Shown in pieces: positions 56,281-64,000 of a stretch of DNA of 64,000 nt (the stretch's first letter is position 1; each line of letters begins with the position of its first letter). Location: contig OZ023273.1 in assembly GCA_964007475.1 (NCBI GenBank), forward strand, positions 146,169,308 through 146,233,307, given 5' to 3'. Both the position numbers and the translations under genes were made by a program. Under the pieces are notes generated by a model that saw nothing but the letters and a program-made list of their open reading frames with translations, ran no database searches and was not told the DNA's origin. This DNA comes from Hybos culiciformis. Its lineage: Eukaryota; Arthropoda; Insecta; Diptera; Hybotidae.

Positions 56281-57394
56281 ATATACAAAAAAGAAAAACA
56301 TCTGATTTTCCTATTGAACTGAAATTTTATAAAACAATGCATACGCAAGCACCAATACTTTACATTCTAGGCTAGGGTATTTGATAAAACTTATAGTCGA
56401 AATTAAAAGTATCGAATCTTTTTTAAAAACAAACTAGAATAATAAAAAGTTTTATTTAAATCCTCAATTTTTTTTTTTGGAGACTTCTTCCTTCCAATCA
56501 TATATATTTAAAAAAAAACTTAATTATGTAATATTAAATAAAATATACAATATAGAGATAAAATACTAAAAAATAAATGTAAACAAATACAAAAAAAAAA
56601 TTTAATGATTCATCAGCAAAAAAAAATTTGTATAAAATTAATGACGACTTCGCTAGTTATTATTATTATTATAACAACTGCATTGACATTCCACTGGTAA
56701 CAACAAACAACCTTTGTTTTAGCAGCAACGAAGAAAACAATAACAAAGCAAAATACAAAACATTTTAGAGATTTTTATTTTATTTTATTCAATTTTTTTT
56801 TTTTAACATTCATGTCAAGTCACATATATTAATTAAGTATGATAAATATTTTCTTATAATTTGTTGAAAATTAACAAAAAGAAAAAACCAAAACTTAATA
56901 CTGCCAAAAAAAAAATATATATTTTTTTTAAATATTTGTTTAAGCAAAATATTTAATCAACTTTGTTAAATAATCATTTTTTTTTTTCTCATTTGCAAAA
57001 AAAAATTAAAACCAATAAAATTTTATTTTTCTTTAATTATGTGAAAACTGCCGCACCACATTATTCTATATCTGTATATAGAGAGCTTTTTTTTAGAGCA
57101 TTGATCTTATAAAGATTTATTTTTTTTTTTGTTTTTTTTTTAGTTTTTCATAAATGGTAAATTTAATATTTATTTTATTAAAAAATAAAATAAAATAAAT
57201 ATAAAATTAATAAATAAATAAATCCTACACAAAAATTTTATAATTTTTTTTTTATTTTTTCTTGCTGATTAGAATTTAATTTATTTATTTTGTCTAAAAA
57301 TATATATTTTTTTTTATATTTTTTTTTTTGAAATATTTTTATTATTTTTTATTTTTTTTTGTTTCTGTTTCTAATTTCGAAATTATTAGACAAA

Positions 57395-57465
57395 GTTAAA
57401 TGGGCGAACGAGCGCGCTACTATTTTGAACAACCAAAAAAAAGCACGTGAAACCCGCACGATTTA
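57395..57465. promoter_or_regulatory. CpG-rich islet with an E-box, possible promoter or enhancer
   Basis: Within about 70 bp there are seven CpGs (GGGCGAACGAGCGCGCTAC, GCACGTGAAACCCGCACG) in a neighbourhood that is almost pure A/T. It includes the palindromic E-box CACGTG (57444-57449). A second islet (TCACGGGGTCTGTCGCTAAG) lies at 57755-57790. The flanks at 56640-56760 have UTR-like CAACAACAAACAACC and GCAGCAACGAAG runs. It could be the core of an upstream promoter for the minus-strand gene; no TATA or initiator is clear. Confidence 0.25.
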
Positions 57466-60400
57466 ATGAAAAACTAAAAACTATCTAAAAAGTAGAAAAC
57501 AAAAAAAAAAAATAATAATTTTTTTTTTATGAGATTTTTCGCAATACTCATTTTTATTTAAAAAAAAAAAAAAAAAGTCAGTAATAATTCTCTTTTCTTT
57601 TCACATAAAAAAAAAATAAATAAAAAATGAAAAATTACACTGAGGAACGAGAATAAATAAAAAGAAAAAAAATATATTTTTTAGGGTGATTTGAATATAT
57701 AAATTTATTTTATTTTTTTTTTTTTCAAATAAATTGAAGTTGGTTTCGTAAGATTCTCACGGGGTCTGTCGCTAAGCTATGCTCGATCTAATTTTTTTTT
57801 GAAAAATTCTAAGATTTTAATCGTGAGCCATATAATAAACCCTTGATCATTATGCTGTTCTCATTTTTAAATCTCATTTAAAAAAAAATGGATGAGCAAA
57901 AGAGGTAGGCGATCAATGTTCTGGAATCTGAAAAAATATTTGCAAACATAATGTTCAATATAAAAAAAAAAAACTTTCAATTAAAAAATATTATTCTTTT
58001 GATTGACGGATAGTTAGCTTTCAAAATATCTTCAAAGTAATAAGCATAAAATTCAAAAATTAGAAAAAAAAAAACAAATGTATACCTAATGCTTTCATAT
58101 GAATTTGAAATCACTTTAATCGTATCTAACTTTTAAACTATGCTTAATAATAATTATTTAGGTATAATAGTTTATACCTAAACTAATAACTAACTCACAA
58201 GTAATAGGTATTGCTTCCGTATTCAATTAAAAATTGACAATATTTTTTATTTACGAAGTTTAATATTTTAAGAAAAAATCAATAAACTTGTTGACTACTC
58301 GAAATTCTATTGAATTTCTTTAATTTTGTGGTTCTCTAATAGTAAGTAGTTTTGTAATTTTCGGGCTTATAAAACTGCAATAATTTTTACCCTATAAGCT
58401 ACCTACCAAATAAACTTATTTAAAATTTATTTTTTATTTTATCTTCGATAATTCGTTTTATAGTGTCGAAATAAAAAATAGAAGTAATCTATAGTTTTTG
58501 TCTCAAACAACAATATTATATTATTCTCTAGAAATTCTTCGTGCATGTAACAATTTTTTTTGTAAGATACTTATACTCAATAAAAAAGTTGGAAATTTAC
58601 TTTTACATCAGAAGGTATTTACTTACTTTTTCAGATACATACATAAACTACATGCAAATAGAGTAGATAGATATATTTTATTGAATGTGGGAAAAAAAAA
58701 TTACCAAAGTGAGAGCCTGAGTGCTTAATATTAAATGTATAAAGTGTTGTATGTCTCTATATACTTCACTTTATGATTTTTATCTGGCATTTCACTTGCA
58801 ATTGTTAAACTAAAAAAAAAAAAAAACTTTTTAAAGGTCAATTTGAAAAAAGTTCAAATGTATATAAATATCTCAATAAATTTCGTTAAAATTACTTTTT
58901 TCTGCATTTTAATCAATTTTTTGTTCAAAATTCAATTAGAAGTAAAATTTTGAATGCAATTTAAAATAAATTGAAAGAAAATACAATTTACAAATTTAAG
59001 AAAATAAACATTATTTGAATATTTTTCAATAGATATTGGGCTTGTGCGACTTATTCCTTTCAGCTATTTCATATAAATATGAATTTCGTCTTTTCGACAT
59101 CTCATACCAAACTACGGTTTCTAAAAAAAACAGAAATATTGATTTCAAACCGAAATTGATAATTTGTAGAACATTGACTTTATTAGAGTACCTATTAACT
59201 ATAGACTATAGTGAAATATTGACTCTAAGTTAATGTAGAGTACATTACTTTTACTATAAATAAATTAGAAAAGTATTAACTTTAAAGTTTAAGTCATATA
59301 TAGTAAACTAGTTATTTATTTTTTCTGCCAGAAAGCAACTATATACATAATCTATTGAAAACAGCATGCACCTATATGCATTACAATAATATACCGTGTA
59401 CACATAATATGAATATTTTAAATTTTCATCAAAAAATTGTCTACATACATATTAGGTATATATTAATTAATTTAGTTAAAAGAAAAACTTTAATTCGTAT
59501 TCAAAAACAAACAACTTTCTTTTTTCTCGCGGTTAGATTGTAAAATTATTTTATTATTATCAGTAGTATTTGTATCATGAGAAAAAACAAATTTACATTT
59601 TTTTTTGTAAATATAAAAAAAGAAAATCCCGGAAAAGCCGGCAAGAATGTTTCCAATGTATTGAAATTTCATATATACACTTTATTTAAATTTTTTCAGT
59701 AATTTATTATTATGTTTTCTTTTCTAAAATTTATTTTTAAATTTTTAATGAATAATAATATTCATTAATTTTTTTATGACAGAAAAAAAAGAAAATATAT
59801 GTACAACTATGTGAATGTTTAAAAAGAGAATCTGAAAATTTTATTATTTTTATTTATTGCATGAAATACATATTTGGAAAAAAATAAATAGAAAATATCT
59901 GTGATTTTTCTGGGACTTTTCCAATTATACTTGCGTAAATAATAAAAAAAAATGAGTATATGCACTAAAATCGATTCAATTCATAATTCGTTTCCTGAAC
60001 CATATTTTTTTTTCTTTTATAAATTTATGCAGGTCAAGTATTTTGCGACTGATTTTAAAATAGATTTTTTTTTTGTCTTTTGATATTATACAACTCATAT
60101 ATAGATACTATTAGACAAAAATTAAAAGTTGATTGAACTCTTCTCAACTACTTTCTAACCGAAGTGTATGTACTTGTTTTTGTTAGTTCGTTCCTCTTGA
60201 TTCCGATTTTTGTTTATTCACTCAAAAACAAAATTTTTTTCTACATTATTTAGAATCAGAAGTTTTGCAAATAAAGTTTCACGAATGCATTCAGTTAGTA
60301 GGTATAATCTTATCTATAAGACAAGAGGTTTCATTTTACAGTGCAAACATTGCAAAGAAAACAAATTATCGCCTTATGCAATTAAAAAATAAAAACATTA

Positions 60401-61385
60401 ATTGTAAATGTAAGTATTTTATATATATATGTTATTGTACACACAGTACTGAACTTTGATAAAAAATTCCAATTAACAATACTATAAAAAAAACAATTGC
60501 ACGCGCTATTTTTATATTTGTACAATAAGCATTCAGTATTGTATTTTCTAAATTTAAAAAATAAAAAAAAAAAAAGAATTCGATAAAAAAATTAACCGTG
60601 AGAAATTTAACATCAATAAATTAAAAAATAAAAAAAGAAAAACCTAATAATAGTAAAAGGGAGATAAATAAAAAAAAAACTTTAGTTTAGAACAAATTTT
60701 TGTAAAATGAAAAAAACCATGTAAAATTTGCAAAATGTGTAGATAGCAATCATTCATTCAAGCCATTTACTAAACAATTTTTTTATTAGGTCAAAGTTTA
60801 TTTAAAAAAAAAAAAAGTTTATTATATACTCATCAAATGTACATAGACATTATTTTTATTGCTTTATTTTGAGGCGGGAATAACAAATTTTTTTTTTTTT
60901 TTCCTAGTAATACACATTATATTAATTTTAGAAACATAGTTAATCGTATATCAAAGATTAGTTAGTCATTTTTTTCCAAACTTTCTTAAAGGCTTCGGTT
61001 TCATTATGATTGATGTTTGTACAAGAAATATAGAATTTATTAAATTTAGTTGGAAGCTTATTATCTCTGGTAATAAACATTTAAAAAGCACCGCACTGGC
61101 TCAATATGGTTAGAAGAAAGTCAAACACCATAAATTTGCTTTATTTATAATATGAGTGACATAATTTTTATTGCTTAAAGATTTTTAACCAGTTGATTAC
61201 AATATTCTGCTGATATTATTTAAATAGTGGAGATTGAATCGCATATAAATATAAGAACTTAAATAACGATTTTGATGTTAACAGATTATTTTTGCACAAT
61301 TATTATGAAATGCGACTATTAGAATTTTAAATAACAAAATGATACTGAAGAAGAAAATTTGATAATTAATAATCACACTTACCTT

Positions 61386-61435
61386 GTTAAAAATAATATT
61401 CAAAAATATAAACATAGTTTCTTTTTTCTTACCTG
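61386..61435 (-). other. Minus-strand 50-nt segment between good splice sites
   Basis: Bounded by TTCTTGTTTCAG and AACAAG|GTAAGTGTG. It contains a short open frame starting ATGTTTATATTT that ends in phase 0, which does not fit the CH1 exon (needs one spare base) but could be a 5' UTR exon. Base composition is the same as the background, so chance is a real alternative. Confidence 0.2.
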
Positions 61436-63820
61436 AAACAAGAATTAAAAATTTTATATTAATTTAAATTTAGATAATGATAATATATGTTTGATAAGAA
61501 AATAGAGATGATTTCCTATACAAAACGGCTTTAATTCTCAATTAAATAAATAAAAATAAAAACTTCACTATCCTCAAAATTAACTTCTTTTGCGCTCATG
61601 ATTTTTGAAAATATTTTCCAAATAGCACATTAATATCTATTACAAAATGTAATGAAATTTTCAATAATCCCCGTGATTTTTGATAAATATAACATTTAAC
61701 AGTAGAAATATTAATTTTGTATCACTTGAGAATTGCTTTTGGCGCCTATTTTCAAAATAAATATGTCAGAAATATAATCTGAAAAATATTTGTTTAAACT
61801 AAACTATATTAACACTATCAGATCAACAGCTGCAATTGTGAAAAATTGTTTTCAGTGAAATTCTTGAAAATGACAAAAAAAAAAAAAATCTTTTAGAAAA
61901 TTATAAATAATGTAAATTTTTCGCTTTAAATAGAATATATGTATTTCTTTAAATTGGAAATATATTTTAAATTTTAAAGTATACATATAATAATATATCA
62001 TTTAATCAAAAAACTTCATTAGACATTTCCTGGTTTCTTTCTTGTATAAGCATAATGCGTATCTATGTAATACTTCTTAAGTACATATTATACGATGCAT
62101 TCACATTATTAATCAATTTCGCACATATGATGATGAACGCACATAAAAGTTTATTTATTTTAATTTTGAGTTCAACTTTACTTTTAAAACATTTTTTTAT
62201 TCATAAAAGAAAAAAATAATATTTTTTTTTCGTAAGTAAGTTGAAATCATAACAACAGCAATGCTGCAAAATAAATTTTATAAATTGCATTAAGATCAAA
62301 ACATTGCTACAATCAAAATATCTTTGATCTTATTTCAAAACTGTAGTTCGTCATTTAACCCCTTGATCATCAATTTTTTTTTTTGGTTTTAATTGTTATA
62401 GTTACATTCAATATAAGCACTTCGTAGGTTCTCAGAAGAATTGAAGAGTAGATTTGGTATTAGTATTAAGGTACCTATTCAGGTTATTGAAAAATGTATA
62501 ACTGTGTACAATAATGACACAATTTCAGCACACAAACGACTTTTTTGGTTCTAAAAATATTTAAAATTGTTTATCGGAATTTTATGTAACGTAGGTACAT
62601 TATAGTATATTTAATAAGTAGCTGCTACACTATTCATTTCTATATACAATATAATAGTCATTTTCTAATACTTATAACTAATTTTAATCTAACAAATGAG
62701 TTACCGTTGCAATGCACACATAACAAGAAATTATTACCAATGATTTAAAATCCAATCATAATTCAAGATACATTATGCTTAGGTGTTATAAACTTTGAAT
62801 CACCCACTTTAGCTATGTACTTATTTAATTACTAATGCTATTTTAACACCAATTTTATTAAAAATTATTTTCTTCCACCTTTAGAATTAAATTGAAAAAC
62901 CCTATTTTAAGGATGGTAAATTGTCAGAATTATTCATTGACATGCAACGTTTTTAAAGAGCATTAAATAATGTATCTAAGTGTCTTGTAAGTACAAGTAT
63001 TATAGTTCTGTTCAATGTTTGAAAAAAAGAAAGAAAAAATAATAATGGGAAAAATAATCGAAATATTTCGCCCCATTTTTTTTTTTGGCCATTAATTCTG
63101 TTTGAACTGAACAAGTAAGCAGGAAGTAGGTTAAACACCTCAATAATTTAATCTATAATTTGATGGATAAATATTAAAATTTATTTTAATTTTATTTATT
63201 TTTGAGAACTGACTAGAGAAAATTTTTCACTTTAAGTAATTCAAATAGATGATTTGGACATAAATTATCGAAAACTTATTAAACAAAAAATAAAATCCTT
63301 TCGTCTTAATCTAAATGAAACAATATTGGATGCCTAATTACTCAAACTGATTTCTGATTTGCAAATACTCGAATTCACTTTTTGCGACTTTCATTTCTGT
63401 ACTAAATTATTAGTTTAGTTTTTAAGTAGATTAATGCTGAAATACGCTTAATTAGTCTTACTCTCTGGTGCTAGCAGTTTCAACTAACCAACGAATTTCA
63501 AAAAAATTATTTACATTATTAAGACATGTAATTTGTTACAAATGAAATTATTAAATACAAATAATTGTTTTTAGTGCTTGTATAATTTTGCTTTCTATAT
63601 TTATATTTTTATAGTTTTCCATCGAACTAAAAAGAGACACAGTAGGATAAATTCCACGCAATGTAATGCATGTATACATATATAATCCACCTACCTAAAT
63701 GAATATTTAAGAATAAATGTATTCATAAATATATATTATTTAAGTACATAATACTATAATTACTTACGGCAAAACAGAAGTATTTTAGTTTTTATTATTT
63801 CATACAATTAAAAAAATTAT

Positions 63821-63833
63821 TTTCGCGCCAAAA
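63821..63833. promoter_or_regulatory. E2F-like site TTTCGCGCCAAAA
   Basis: TTTCGCGCCAAAA fits the E2F consensus (TTTSSCGC, symmetrical form) and stands out in AT-rich DNA; a second CAGCGCCAC lies 20 bp away. About 54 bp downstream on the minus strand there is a donor-like GCC|GTAAGTA (63767-63761), so this could be a promoter with a first non-coding exon. It is only a motif match. Confidence 0.25.
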
Positions 63834-64000
63834 TTTAAAATACAGCGCCACATAGATTACAATTTTTGAAACATTAAAAAAAATTTCAAGCACATTATTT
63901 GAAAAACAAAAAATGTACTATCTACAATAAAAAAAAAAACAAAATAACTTTATAAAAGAAAAACAAAATTACGTTAGAGAGAAAACTGAATAATTTATTT

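Larger units (their letters stand above)
56281..64000. other. Distal upstream region, no gene recognised
   Basis: AT-rich DNA with dense homopolymers at 56460-57730. Apart from the CpG islets near 57400 and 57750, the splice-bounded segment at 61386 and the E2F-like site near the edge, nothing is supported. Short ORFs at 58498, 59036, 59490 and 62953 show no domain, conserved motif or coding-like composition. Confidence 0.55.

Overview
The window is a very AT-rich stretch of eukaryotic, almost certainly insect, nuclear DNA. It has long A/T homopolymers, large introns, GT-AG splice sites, and Helitron and miniature inverted-repeat elements of insect type. A fly-like (dipteran) host fits best the one gene I recognise, but the order is not proven. 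There are no long open reading frames; nearly all ORFs of 60-100 codons are chance ORFs in AT-rich DNA.

The recognised gene lies on the minus strand. It is the 5' part of a spectraplakin (short stop / MACF / dystonin family), the giant actin-microtubule cross-linker. Its coding exons, in transcript order, are: 25928..25724 (start codon and unique N-terminus), 19627..19566 (start of the first calponin-homology domain, CH1), an optional 21-nt micro-exon 14864..14844, an optional 60-nt cassette 14684..14625, 13582..13493, and 13387..13217 (end of CH1). All junctions keep frame. The second CH domain, plakin region, spectrin repeats and GAS2 end are not seen and should lie beyond position 1, so the intron after CH1 exceeds 13.2 kb.

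The intron between the first two coding exons holds a nested transposon pair. A TAA-flanked PIF/Harbinger-like MITE (20282-21738) with 38-bp terminal inverted repeats is interrupted by an 810-bp non-autonomous Helitron (20655-21464). The Helitron contains a series of 40-bp palindromes built on an ATAACCGCGAAA motif. In the downstream intron (1-13216) there is a pair of facing tRNA-derived sequences around 2190-2570, separated by A-rich simple sequence.

The 38 kb upstream of the start codon (25929-64000) has no coding exon I can support. It holds a small Helitron-like element (52052-52338), a 114-bp tandem duplication (56053-56280), CpG-rich islets near 57400 and 57750 that could mark a promoter, and a few splice-site-bounded segments that might be non-coding exons. 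If the main promoter lies in or beyond this stretch, the 5' UTR is split by very long introns, as is usual for this gene.

The most interesting signals are the two small in-frame exons inside CH1. The 21-nt exon encodes HWKYAAK and sits where vertebrate plectin has its alternative exon 2-alpha (HWRAE). The 60-nt exon next to it is one I cannot match to anything known.
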